Assembly: GCA_013397075.1 (NCBI GenBank) | Contig: VWZS01009797.1 | Span: 1-64,000 of the forward strand | DNA: 64,000 nucleotides | Direction: 5' to 3' | Origin: Rhabdornis inornatus | Lineage: Eukaryota > Chordata > Aves > Passeriformes > Rhabdornithidae | In this document: piece by piece, positions 37,440 to 49,800 of the stretch | Layout: each line of letters begins with the position of its first letter | Numbering within the stretch: the stretch's first letter is position 1 | Translations under genes and position numbers: made by a program | The notes under the pieces: generated by a model | Told to the model about the DNA's origin: nothing | Seen by the model: the letters and a program-made list of their open reading frames with translations, nothing else | The model's database searches: none

Positions 37440-38620
37440 TTCCTAGTTGAACTTTTATTTGGACTTTAAAAAAAAAAAGTCAACTTGACTCTCCTAGGGT
37501 CTGTTTTATTTCAATAGGGAAACAACTTACTAATTAGGGTAAGACTCTTTAAGAAAATATGTTTTCTATTCCACTGATAGTCAGTTACAAGCGATAACAC
37601 TGTTAAATGTAGTGCCTAATAAATCCAGAAAAACTACCCAATAAATGTAAGTAATAACAATGATTAACAATAAATTAAATGCAGAGAACTAGGAATGTAC
37701 CACATTATTTTTAACTAGTCTGGTCCATCGGGTTCTTATTATTCAGTTTGTCCTCCACACCTGGAGTTTATTAGAGTGTAATACAAACTAAACAGTCCCT
37801 CAGAGAGGCCATTGGAAGGGCTTAGTATAAAACAATATACAAGTTTAATAGTTGTAACTGACCTTTTTTCTTTTGCAAAAACGTATCTTGGTAACCTGAT
37901 GCTTAAGGAGATGTAATGTTTTTTACATAATTCTAATGGGTAATTTTCTTTTTGGTTTAACGTAGATTATTTTTATTCACAAGACAGTAAGACCTATGAC
38001 CAAGTCCATGATCTCCTATTCTTCCAGACATACAATAGTTACTCAAGAGTATTTTTCTTTCTTCACCCATTTAAAGATCAAGCAAGCAAAAGGGTTAATG
38101 CTGTAGGCTCCACAAATGATGAAAGTGCAGGGTTAGAAATGACTAAACTTCACCAGAGTCATGCCTGGCTAAAGGTTTTAAGCAGCTTAAAGTTCAGGGT
38201 TGTTCAGACTCAGGTGGCTTTTTTTTTGGCACGGTGCAGAGATAAGGTTCGTTTGCTGCAATATGAATCCAGACCTGACCTTTAAACACTTCTAAAGTTG
38301 GACTAGGGGCGTTGGCTGAAATAGCATATTTTATTAATACATATCCATGAGTAACAACCAAATATTCATAATGACAAATGTTTGTAGCTGGAATTTTGAG
38401 TTCGTTTTCCTTTGGATATTCATTTTAAAATGTTGGAAAACTATAATCGCCTTTTTTTTTTTCTCTCTCTCTCTTCCTCTTTCTCCCTCCCCCTTCACTT
38501 TTGAAACCACAAGCTATGGGCAATAGTAAATCCACAAGAGAAAAGATTATTTTCTAATTTATTTCCTGAATTTCCATTGTTACACTTATGCCATCTATTG
38601 GACTACAGTGTTTTCCTGTC
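37440..38620. promoter_or_regulatory. Possible conserved AT-rich noncoding block
   Basis: A long AT-rich, nearly repeat-free stretch dense in TAAT/ATTA cores (TTACTAATTAGGG near 37528, AATAGTTGTAACTGACC near 37847), almost without open frames. A pyrimidine tract lies at 38450-38499. Such stretches in bird gene deserts often include enhancers, but AT-rich neutral DNA looks similar. Confidence 0.2.
38450..38499. repeat. Pyrimidine-rich tract with CT repeat
   Basis: T-run followed by (TC)n and CCTCCCCC sequence on the plus strand. No plausible exon follows it. Confidence 0.8.
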
Positions 38621-39716
38621 CTGTTCCTTCTTTTTCAAATAAAACATATTTTAATGTCTCTGAGGTTTTAAAATGCTTTTAAAACTTAAAAATAGTGGTC
38701 AAAAGTGGTATTTTCCTCACACAATGACCTGTAATATTTTGTGTTCTGCATTTCCAGTGCTGCACTATTTCTCCACACATACCAAACCCCTATGTCGTTT
38801 CAGACTAAAAATCCCTTTGTTTAGATGCCTTTACATGCTCCAAACTAGAACTGCTGACATTGACACTGCAAATTAGCCCATAAACTCACAAAAAACCAGC
38901 TCAGAAACAATTAAGAGAGGATGTTAATTCAGAGCTGTTCAGAGGTGCAAATAAGTCAACTAACATATGGAATTTGAAGCAGGGAACAGAAATATTTCTT
39001 TATAGTCTACATTATCTTCAGACCTACTCATCTTGCAGGATTGGCTCCAATTCTTACTCACTCAAATAGTGTTGCCAAAAACCACATACAGCTTGCTCAC
39101 TCTAAGCCTTCATTTTATAATCAAAACCATTTTTATTTTGATTCATTCCCCCTTCATTTTAAGGGATGAGAAACTATTCCTTGTTTCTGTAAATATCATC
39201 CTTGCTTCAAACACAGACTTCACTTGCTTGATAAAATAACCAGGCAAACACTACAAAAATAACTTATTTTGAAACAAATAAAGGACACGCACAATTGCCA
39301 AAGATTCTTCAGGTGTGTTGGTTTGGATTTCTTTTTATGTTCTAAGTGTCTCCGGCAGGGGAAAAAGACTCAGAAGGAGTAATATATCTGGATAATTTTG
39401 TAAAAGCAGCCAGGAAAAATGGAATTTGCTGTTGCACCAAAAGGATTTATCTTAATGGCTTATAAAGCCATTGGCCAACGATGTTGGAAGCGTGGCTCCA
39501 CTTCTTTAAATATGATATGGTCCATATTCCTAAAAAGTTAGAGTTTGAAAATTAAAAAGCACCACAGATCCTGTGGCAGAAAGACAAATGTAAGGTGCTG
39601 TCACAGGGGTGATAAACACTCAGGTTGTGTTAGGGAAGCAAGTTCTAAGACATGACTGTCCCTGGCCTCCCAAGAAGGTGTTGATTGCCAGGAGGTTTCC
39701 CTGGCCAGTCACTGGC
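38621..39716. other. Noncoding unique DNA
   Basis: AT-rich unique DNA with short frames only. It ends at a CR1 fragment. Confidence 0.6.
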
Positions 39717-39905
39717 TCAGGTTGGAAGTGACAGCAGGGCTCATCTGTTACAATATCCTGCTCAAGCAGGGTCATCCTTGAGCACAGGGCACAGGATTAT
39801 GTCCAGATGGTTCTTGAGTATCTCCAGTGAGAGAGACTCCACAACTCCTCCAGGCAATCTGGTGTCAAGTCACCCACACAGTAAAGAAAAGGTGATGTGC
39901 TGCTC
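39717..39905 (-). mobile_element. CR1 LINE fragment (minus orientation)
   Basis: The plus strand shows the reverse complement of the CR1 3' region: CAGGTTGGAAGTGACAGCAG, CCTGCTCAAGCAGGGTCATC, GAGCACAGGGCACAGGATT, CCAGATGGTTCTTGAGTATC, CTCCAGTGAGAGAGACTCCA, then a degraded CAGTAAAGAA segment. These blocks occur in this order in avian CR1. The extreme 3' tail is lost. The 212-codon plus frame at 39685-40323 runs antisense through this element and is not a gene. Confidence 0.92.
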
Positions 39906-40779
39906 TGTGTCTGCCTTTCCACCACACCAGTGTTGGATTCACAGAGAGTTTGAGGCTGTCTTGCACATGGGAGCAGGGTCTCCCCACAAGGCTTCTGGTG
40001 CTCATTGTTTTTTGTGGGGTAGGAGGAAACAAGTGGCAGCAGCTGCCTCTTGCCAAAATGATCCAACCCACCAGTGTCCCTGGGAGTGCAGCTCCAGCCA
40101 CTGTGGGCCCACTGACATTAATGAAAAATTCACCAAAACCAGAAGAAACTTGAAGGGTCCTTGTTGCTTTTGCTGTCACTTCTCCTACCAACAGGGAAAA
40201 CATGCTGGGTTTGTAGTACATGGATCTGCTCTCATTTACACTGATGTACCTTTATTCAAAGAGGAAGTCCTGGGTTACTCTGACTCAAGGTCTGCCCCTG
40301 GGAACCATCCCGAGTTGTTTTAACAAAGCTGTGTTCTCCACGCTATCATTTACATAACTGGATGTCTGTCCTGCTTGATCCATGCCCTCATCAATATGCT
40401 TAGTGCGAGTGTTATTTGATTTGATTTATTCTGCTTTTTTTCCGAATCATAGATTGATTCCACATAAAAATTCCTGGGGAAATCAGGCAGTTTCTGTGTA
40501 GCACTTGATTTTCTCGACACTGCAGCCCCCCCGAAAACTATAGTCTGAGAAGGAAAGGTACAGAGGCTGAGAATCAAAGCAGAAGGCTTCTGCAGTAAGC
40601 TGAGACTCAAATAAAAATGCACAGACATAGGTAATGATGGCTTGGAGAAGAACAGTTCTTTTGCAATTGAATGTATCGAGCATCCAAACAAACAGTAGAT
40701 TGTTTCTTGGGTTTCTTTTTTCTTTTTTTTTTTTTTACATAACATATCTTTTGGGAGTCAAAGCCCTATGCATAATTAA
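39906..40779. other. Noncoding unique DNA
   Basis: Sequence after the CR1 piece, with a T-rich tract at about 40711-40737. Frames on both strands (up to 131 codons, minus 40350-40745) lack domains. Confidence 0.55.
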
Positions 40780-40930
40780 GGAAGTTTCTTTTTTAACCAG
40801 ATGCATTGGGATGTGTGCTCTCTAAACAAAATAAATAACCATTACAATATGAGAACTGTGCGGTCATTTTATCCCCGCCCCCCTCTCTCCGCTTTGAATT
40901 TTCTCTGTGGAAAATCAAATGCCATCCCTG
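40780..40930. promoter_or_regulatory. Possible conserved noncoding element
   Basis: Short block with AT-rich motifs (AACAAAATAAATAACCATTA near 40825) leading into GTGCGGTCATTTTATCCCCGCCC near 40858, which contains a GC-box-like CCCCGCCC. The CpG and GC-box are unusual for the surroundings. There is no transcript evidence. Confidence 0.22.
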
Positions 40931-43900
40931 CTGCCTCCTAGGAGCAGCACTGTGATCTTGCAGACTCCTGCATCATGGGACCCCCTGTGCTGACAATCAG
41001 ACAGCAGTGTAGACCATCTCTGGGAGGAACAAAGAGTGCACAGAGGTGGGAGGGTGGGCTGGGAATGAGGAAACCAGAGCATCCCTGGGTGCCCTCCTTC
41101 CCAGGCCTTCTATTGGCATTGAAATGATTTCTCTTTATTATAGATTCCTGCCCTTGTTCATGTCCCAGGAGGGTGTTTTTGCTCTGCCTGTGTTTATGTT
41201 TTCATTTGTGCAGGGCTTAGGTGTCTGCTGGAGAAAAGTGATACCCAGGATGTCATTATGGTGTGACTGGATTGGCATCTAAGAGGCACATGCATGATAG
41301 GATCTGCCCCGGGGGCAAAATCCTGCCCAGATCAAGGACTGCTTGTGCTCTGAGTGCTCCTAGAAACCACTGGCCCTCAGAAAGTATTTTAATGGTGCGA
41401 GAAGCAGGCTCTAATACAGACAGAGGGCAGCAGGACACATGACAATAAGGAGGAAAACAACTGTTGCTATGGCCCCAGTGAGCCCAGGAGTGAGTCTTGG
41501 CATGCCTGTGAGAACACTGCTTACCTGGGAATTTCTCCAGCACAATCAGTAGGTTTGAGAAATTAATAAGACATTTTCAAGAAGGATGAGAAACACGGAC
41601 ACAAATTATTGCTGACGCAAATGAATGAGAAACCTAAATGGGCTGCATGGGGAGTGCCCAGAAGCAGAACACTTCTGAAAACCAAGCTTGTTTCTCAGGC
41701 ATTTGGGTGAATCTTGCTGTCCTTCACATCGCGCAGGCTGGGATTCTTTTCTCTGTGCAGGCAGTGTTGACACGTATGGTTTTGGTTGGGTTTTTTGGGT
41801 TTGGTTTTGGTTTTTGGTTTTTCTTTTTCCTGAGGTATCTACATGGAGAGCTCCTACCCCATGTTTAAAGAAGAAAAATCTACAAAAGTTAAAATTCACC
41901 CAGGGGCAAAGACTCTGCTCTTGGACTTGACAGATGTCTGGCTGCAGTCCAGATAGTCTGACTTCCAGTTTGGGCTTTTGGGAAAGAAAGCAGCCCTTGG
42001 CACTGAGCAGACAGGAGGACTCCTTGCAGTGCCTCCCACAGGGTAAGGGGTGAGGGGATTGGACAGATGATTTCAGGGTTGGGTTCAGGCTGACTGACCT
42101 GTTCTCCTGATAGCTGTGTTGGGTTGTTCCAGGGAGATACTTCTGGAGGGACTCAGCATGGCCAGAAATCTGCAGAGCATGTGGATGTCATGTCTTACCA
42201 GCTGGGGTGGGTGATGGACATGAGAGAGTAGCCCATAGGATGAAGAGAGCAAGGTCTGCTCTTCCTGCATGGCCTTGGTTTTTCAAGATGGGTTTTTCAT
42301 GTCAAGAGTGTTCCTCACTCACCAAGAAAGATGTTTGTGTCCCACCAACATTTTCAACCTTGGGCTGCAAACAGCAGGACAGCCAGCAGCAATCAGACAA
42401 ATCATGGAGAAGTCCCCAGTGTTCCACAGATGCAGAACCAGAAAAGACTGGTGGTGTTAGGGCTGCAGCATTTCCTATTCCTAGCCTGATTCCTTGGTAG
42501 CCACAGGCTGGTAGCCAGAGGTGTCTCAGTGAGTTCCAGTGCCCACGGAGTGATAACAGACTTAATGACAATGTTCTTCATCCTTTTTTCTGGAACATGT
42601 TATTTCAGGGCTTGGGCCATCATTGGCTCTCTCTGGAAGCCGTGTCCAAGGTCAATGCTATGGGACTGGCATGATATGCCAATAAATGTTTTGACTCTTT
42701 TCAGTGTTGGAGCAATGGTGGGAGTGAAGACTCATCCTTTCCTAGCTTTTCACATTTTTTTCATAAATATGTCAGGGTGACCTCAGGGCTAGCCTAAGCC
42801 AACCTGCTCATTCCCACCAAGCCAGGAGACACTCAGATTTAATTTACCAACTTGGAGGCTGTCTGAGGCAGTGAGATATCTTCAGATGAAACACTATATT
42901 TCAAGATGATTATTGTTACAGTTAATGGGAAAGAAGTTTATATGAAACACTCTGTTCTCTCTGTGTCCCACACTTCTACAGGACATTCTGGATAACTGGT
43001 ACCATAAAAGTGTGCTTTTGGCAGGATTCAGATAGCAATAAAGTTAATCACTTTAGATTACAACTAGGAGAGAGAAGGGGGAGAAAGGAAATTCCTTTGA
43101 AAATTATAATTTCAACATGATAAAGTTGGCTGAAGAAGTGCAGCAACTGATAAAAATCAGCCTTGGTAAATGGCTGTGACCATTCAATAAAACAGTGAAA
43201 CACTGAAATGCGCAGAAAGTGTTTTACCATGAATTAAAAGTGCAGAGAGTTCATCAGTGAGCAGCAGTTAACTAATGAGAAAAGCAGATCCATGCATTTA
43301 GGAAATGTAAAGTAAACTTAAGCCTTGTAAATTTTTATGTATTACCCCCTGCAGCAAAATATGAAAACCAGGTTAAAAGAAAATGCAAAAAACCCAAACT
43401 CCTCCCCCCCCCAAAAAAAAAACCCAACAGTAACCAAACCCACTGAGTATGTCCATAAAAAGAATTAGGTGACCTAGTCAAAAGAGAAAAAAAAAAACTA
43501 TTTAGAAAAAAACACTATTGACATATTGAGACCAGAAATACTGAGACATAGAAAAATACTAATCTTTAATTCTCCTGCACACAGTTTTTATTCCCCAGTT
43601 ATAATACAGATTTTTTTTTCCCCAGCTCCTTTTGGCAAGCCCAATCTGCTGGAAATATTGAATAATGGATATGTTCCATAGGTACATCCTCAGAAGGACA
43701 CCTAGACATGACAAAGACAATTTTATCAACTGTCTATTGAAGTCTACAGGTAAATGATTGCCCTAGAGTCAACCAGAAATCCAGAGCAGTCTCTGGAAGA
43801 GAAAAACATCTAGGATCCTAGATTTTCATAGCTTGTTCATAATCTTTAAAAAATTCCCCCAGAAGGTACCATACTGGAAAATCCAATCTACAAATATGCC

Positions 43901-44538
43901 TTCAGGATAGACAAGAGAGTGCTTTTAAAACTAAGGCGGCAGTTGGATAAACTGATTTAAAAGCATATGTGTTGTGTAGAGGCAATGCTAATACATCCCA
44001 ACTTATGAATCTATTTGTCTGAGAGGTAATTTTGCACTATATGGAGCTCTTTCAAAATCTATCAAATATCTTCTGTTTAAATTTTTTTTCTCCTAATAAT
44101 TAGCACCATTGACACCCTTTATACAAACAGGAGCAGTCTCTCTGAGTGGTGAACTGTTAGAAGACTGTAGCTGGCTTCAAGTACATCCCTTCTTTCTGCA
44201 GGCTAGACCCTCCCTGGGGCTGGCTGCCCTCTCTGCTTGGTAGAGCATGAAGCATCATCCAAGCTCTGGCTTGAGCACTGCTGCCTGCAATGTCCTTAAA
44301 TCTCTGACTGGTTGAAGAGATCTGATTCTTGCAAGGCCAAATTAAGTGTCAGCACCTTTCTACCAAGATGTCCCAGATATTAAAGCACATTCATTTCCGA
44401 GGAGCAGTTGTCTTGGATCACGTGCAGGCTGGCACAAGGGAACTGCAGACTGGCTGCCTGACTCCCTGTTTTGCTGGCCATGCAGAGTGCCTTCAAAGTC
44501 TCTGCTCTGTAAAGCCACCACATAGATCACAAGATAAA
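40931..44538. other. Noncoding unique DNA
   Basis: Unique sequence with a G/T-rich tract at 41779-41831 (GGTTTT-type, not the vertebrate telomere unit) and a C-run plus A-run at 43401-43422. Frames up to 97 codons occur on both strands without domains. No gene is recognised. Confidence 0.55.
41779..41831. repeat. G/T-rich low-complexity tract
   Basis: Irregular GGTTTT and GGGTTT units. Unlike telomeric TTAGGG, the units lack regular spacing and A. It creates the Phe/Gly-rich frames seen on the plus strand here. Confidence 0.8.
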
Positions 44539-44850
44539 TCAGGTTGGAAACAGCATCAGCATGTCTCTAGTCCAACCTTCTGCTCAAAGAATGTTCAGCA
44601 ATGAGGTTGGAGTAGGTCGATCACAGCTTTATCCAATTGTACCCCCAAAACTTCCAAAGATGGAGACAGCTCTGTCTCTCAGGACATCCCACAGCTTGAT
44701 TGTCTTCATGGTAGAGAATTTCTTCTTTCAAATAATGTCAGTTTTCTCCTGTCATCCTGCAGTGGCTCTTACTGTAAGGTCTCTGGATCTCTGATTGTGT
44801 CTTATCAATATCAGCCTCTTAGGTACTGGAGGAGGTTCAACAACCCTGGA
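44539..44850 (-). mobile_element. Old CR1 LINE fragment (minus orientation)
   Basis: The plus strand contains reverse-complement CR1 blocks in the right order but strongly diverged: AATCAGGTTGGAAACAGC, TCTAGTCCAACCTTCTGCTC, a CAGCTTGATTGTCTTCATGG region, GAGAATTTCTTCTTTCAAAT, TCTCCTGTCATCCTGCAGTG and a CCTCTTAGGTACTGGAGG end. Divergence is clearly greater than in the other CR1 pieces, implying an older insertion. The 5' limit of the element is uncertain. Confidence 0.75.
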
Positions 44851-46439
44851 GGGTGAAGATTGATTCCATACACATGTACATGATTGGGATAACTGAAAAA
44901 CTAAGTCTACTGAGAACCTCTGCAAATGCATTAAAGAAAACCTATCCTCTCCAAAAGTGAAGCAAGTTTTTCTTTCTGCTTCCCACACTGATGTTTTTGT
45001 GTACACTCAAGCTGGGGTGTCCCCTGCCATGCAGCAGCCAGGAGCCTACTGATGTACCCACAGTTGAAAAGGACATTGTAGGTTCTGCAAGAGTCCCTGC
45101 AGAGGTGCCTGGCTGGGTCTAAGGTAAGCACAGCTGCCAGCCCTTCCTGATGACCTGTGGGTGCTGGAGAAGGCTGGCTGATCAGCTCACTGGGAGTGGG
45201 TTTGGTCTCCTGGTCATCTTTCAGGGACCACTTATTAGCCCCACAATTGCAGAGGTCTCAACTTAAAAAACAGGGACCTCTCATGGTCAAAATCTCCTTA
45301 AATTTGAAGCAGGCATCTACAGCAATTCTGTAGATGTCAAATCTGGCCTAGAGGACATACATCCACCTCCCTTCCTACATAATGTACAGTAGCAGTTAAC
45401 TGTAATGAGTGGTAATATAACTCAACTGCTAAAGGGATTAGACATAGAGGGTTCAGCATAAAACATGCTACTTAGGGTTTATTTTTTTTTCCCTTTAATT
45501 TTAATGCGGTGGGCTGGGGCATTCGTATTTAATCTCGTTGTTGCATATACATTGTGTTATTTTCAGTCTATAACATTTATATTCCTCTTCAATTAGATTA
45601 CAGCTCAACCAAAAAAGAGGGGATTCTGCTCTGTGAATGCCATTCCAGTTCTTACAGAGCACAAGCAATTGTCACCTCTTTCCTCCCCTCTCCCCTCATC
45701 CCCCCCATCCTGCTCCTTTCCTTAACTCAGCTGTGCTGCAGCACTTGATCAATTGCAACAGCACTAGGAAAAAAAAGTTAGTCATACATGATCAGCAAAA
45801 TGGCCCAAATGATGTCATCCATCAAGATGGACATCGCAATTTGCCAACTATTTTCTCATAAATCAAATCATAGTCCCACAAGGAAGAAGAGCAGCTCATG
45901 AAGAGCCAACATGGCAGCACTTATCGGCAGACTGAGAGAAATGCTCCCTCAAGTATACAGTAATTATTTTTACTCGATGGGAAATAAGGAGGGGAGAGAT
46001 GGTAGTGTAGAACTGGAGAGTGTCTGCCTCACTTCATTACTATTCCCTAGGCAAGGGACGCAACATATGCTTTTCATTGTGAAGCCAATAATTTTGAATC
46101 TTGGGACAGGTGAAAACTTAAATGACATTTGCAAACCTTGATTTATTTCCCTGCTTAACTCTGGAACATGCCTTAGATTTAGCTCTAAAAGTTTCAATAG
46201 ATTAGTGGCCAGTGTCACTGAATGTGCTGTGACCTTTAGCAAGTCTTTCCCTTTTTGGATCAGTTAATTAAATATTTTGGATACTAATAATGCCTGACTT
46301 AAACCATCCCTGTTTTCTTTTTGTGTACACATATGAGACAACAGGGGGATAGCATGAACACTTTAATTTTTTATTGAGATTGTCTCTTGCATTTTTTCCT
46401 CTCTTTCCCTCGCTTTCTCTGTTTCTCCCCTCCCATGTG
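44851..46439. other. Noncoding unique DNA
   Basis: Unique sequence with a T-run at about 45481-45490 and a pyrimidine-rich stretch at 46391-46435. Short frames only. Confidence 0.6.
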
Positions 46440-46800
46440 CAATTTTACTTGCTGGAAATCTCATTAAAAGTTATTTATGAGCTGCTAGTGATCCCGTAAG
46501 AATTACACCTAATTCAGTCTGTAAAGCTTTTGAGTTACATTGCTTCCCAGGAATAGTCCCTACAGCAAGAAGGACCACCTTTCCCATTGTTTGACTTTCG
46601 TTATCATTAGTATAAATACTTCATGAGAGGTTCCTTACAAACGCAGAGCAGCTCATTGACAGGATTTAGGCACCGAGTGCCATTTGGTATGTTAAGATTT
46701 TGCTTCCTGATTCTTTGATTCATGCCATTTTACATGTGGGGAAAATAATGATTCATAAAGGTGACATCATTTGTGCAAGACTCAGAGAACGTGTCAAGAA
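46440..46800. promoter_or_regulatory. Possible conserved noncoding element
   Basis: Repeat-free AT-rich block with isolated CpGs (GATCCCGTAAG, CTTTCGTTATC, AAACGCAGAG, GCACCGAGTG) and homeodomain-like cores (GAATTACACCTAATTC near 46500, ATCATTAG near 46604). CpGs surviving in AT-rich DNA hint at constraint. Not tested. Confidence 0.25.
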
Positions 46801-49800
46801 AAGTCTGTTTCCTCGAAAACAGCCAAAGGTTAATAATATTATGGTCTAGAGTTGTATTTGCTAATCAAATTAAACCTGCTAGGGAAACTTCAGAGAGGTT
46901 AGGGATTCAAGGCAAACATTCTTTATCTCTTTAGAAGTGCAGAGTTTGCTTCTTTCTTAGTCTCTAATTTTATTGTCAGGCTGCATTTTTAGAAGTTTTT
47001 CAGAGTGACAGTGAAAATGTACCTAATATATTCAGACTATCACACAGTGTATTAGATACCCTGATTTTTCTGTAAGACTTGGGACTTTGTGCTCTTCCAT
47101 CTTAGTTCAGTTTACCATTTGGGGCAGTTGTCATAATACTAAGAAGAAGACAATGAATATAGGTTTCTTCTTTTCCTCTGATAGTCAGAAAAGCTTAGAA
47201 AAATAGAGCAGTTAAATCATATGTCCAGGGCTGTAGTTAGGAAATATGGATAGGGAAAATTAGTGAGAATTGGTATAATTTTTTTTGCTAGGCCAGGCAG
47301 CCACCTCATTGTTCTGTGATATTGGAAAGGCAACAGGTAACAATCAGTGCAAAAGATCTTTCCCAGGCACCAGTGTCTGAGCACAGACACATCAGAGTGT
47401 TTGGGCATCTGATTCACTTAATTGTGAATAAACATCTGCTAAATTTTAGCGTTTACAGCTCTCAAGCCAAATCGGGCCAGTTTATAGTGCTAGAGAATGT
47501 AAGCACAGCAAGAGATATCTCTGCTGCAACAGAGAAAGGAAGCAGGACTGAAAGGGGAGTGTGATCCTCTGCCTTTGCTGGTGTGAAGTGGAGGGGCTAT
47601 AAATACGCTCACCAAGCTGAGTGAAGTCTGCCAGAGGGCTGAGAACCGAACCTCAGCCTCAAATCCCAGCTTTGACCTGTGGCCACATAAAGCCTGTCCT
47701 TCCTCCTACCCCTGCTAATTGGTTTATCCAGCCCACACAGTGAACATCAAAAACCCTTCCAGGTCAGCTCTCAATACGGGGAGAAATTTCAAGGGGGGAA
47801 AAATAGCTCACTTGGGATGAAGCAGGCTTTGTTTCATCAGTTGTCAGGAAGAACTCCTGCTTTTGTCTGAAGGAGGAGTGAAGACAGGAAGAAAGTGAGA
47901 TGAAATCCATGTTACTTTCTAACCAGCCAGGGAGAAGCAGGAGGTGGACAGAGACTGAGATGACCTGGTTCATCTGCCTTGCTTCTGAGGGTGGCCCTTC
48001 ACTGATCTCAGCTGTGCAGTCCTGGAGCTCCTCTCTTGCTCATCCTGACCCAGGCTGATGTCCAGGAAGTCACTGTGGAGTGCAGAGAACAGTGTGTAAC
48101 ATCTTACTGAAAAATAAAACACAGAAAACTCTTGCTTTCCTAAAAGCAGTAAAGGACACAAGGAGGGGTGAAGATAGAAAGTCTAACCTAATTGGGGATT
48201 AGCAGCCCAGACTACAGAAAAAATGAAAAAATGTTATCCCAAGACACTCCAGAGAATCACTGATAAAAGAATAAAAGACTATAAATGTCTTGTCCTTAAT
48301 TAATTGTATAGCTCATAAACAAAGACTAGATTTCCTCAGAGTTCTCAGTTCTCCCTCTCATGTAGTACAAAATCAGCACTAGGATTTGCAGTTCACTCAT
48401 ACTGGAATTCCACTTGGTGCCATTCCACTTGCAATTGGATTCCCAAGTTTTCAAAATAACTCGTCTTAAAAAAATTAATGGTTATTTTCCTCCAGGCTAA
48501 CAGGAGCTAATACAAACAGAATATTTCCCTTGTTCACTACAAATTGCATAAAAATCACATGCATTTGATTAAGCAAACAAGAAAAAACTCACTCTATCCT
48601 CTCAAAACCATTGAACATTACCCACAACAGACTTTCTGGTCTAGGTTTAAGGGCAGAAAAATTTTGTTTGTTATTATCAGGAGAGAGGCTCCTGATTAGT
48701 GCTGGCTAATGTCTGAGGCAGGACTCTGGGAATCCACTCTCCCAGGTTCCCCATGGCTCCTGCCTTTGACTTGTGATGGGAAGGCAATTCTGGCTCTGAC
48801 TTTGCAAAACCTTAAGCAAGGCAGTGAGAAAAGACCCAGCTGCATTAGGCATGGATAATGCAAAGCTGAGGTGGCTGGGGCAGCCCCTGTGTCTCTCAGG
48901 ATTCATACAAGGGGACACACTTGATTAATGCTAGCATCCATGGTGGTCCACACCATCCTTATTGCTAAGGTTTTATATTATATTTTTTGTTAAAGGGAAT
49001 TACTGTATTAGTAATTGTACTAAGAGCTCATAATTGAACCCAGAGACAGAGAGAAAGAGAAAGCTTCTGCTGCAAAATGTCAGTTTAGAGGATCCCACCT
49101 ACCTCAGAAGCCATTGTTCCAGCTGGGTCTGATGGCTCCCAGAAGTCAGGCAGAAGCCCAAAACACTCAAATTACAGCCAGATACAATTACCAGCTGGAA
49201 AAAGAGAACATGCCAAGAATATATAGGTGTGTGGAAGCTACTAAAACAGGGGGGAAAGGATCGAAAAAGGAAAAAGTTCTCTTTCTGGAAAAAAAAACCA
49301 ACCCAACAGGTAAGAGGTTTTCTTTTGAAAAGCTCCATCTTGTTCTCTGTGACACGAGCATCTCTTCCAACTTCCTGAGAGCACTGCACGTAGCCTGGAG
49401 CAGACTTGCTGGTCCTGGTCCAGTCAAGCTCCTAATAAGTCAGGCTGAAATCTGCTTAAAATTTTCCTTTTCTCATTTTCTATGCCCCCACAAGAGTCTG
49501 CTCTCCACAAGATAGAAGAGGATCTTAATTCCAGTCTCTCCTTTCGTGTATACCCCCAGCATACTCTGCTCAAATTGATGTGAATATTGGGGCAGGCAGG
49601 GAGAGAAGAGAATTTCCCTCAGTGTCTGTAACCCTTCTCCTTTTAGCCAAGAGAAACACAAATGGTAATCCCTTACACTTCATTCAGAAAATGGGTTTCC
49701 ACAGCTATGGAAAGCTGAAGTTGCTATTGTCATTGCTTTTCATCTGATTCCCACTAGGTCTGCAGGCCCTCCCTGCCAACATGACACCCTCAAATGAATG

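Noticed and set aside
39685..40323. 212-codon plus open frame, the longest in the window
   Set aside because: Its first third runs antisense through a CR1 fragment, and the rest has no recognised domain.
41779..41831. Interstitial telomere-like repeat
   Set aside because: The units are irregular GGTTTT/GGGTTT, not TTAGGG.
47598..47605. TATA box of a promoter
   Set aside because: No initiator, CpG-rich context or downstream exon is evident; TATAAATA is common by chance in AT-rich DNA.
49114..49515. 133-codon plus frame
   Set aside because: Low-complexity Lys/Ser-rich stretches, antisense overlapping frames and no domain.
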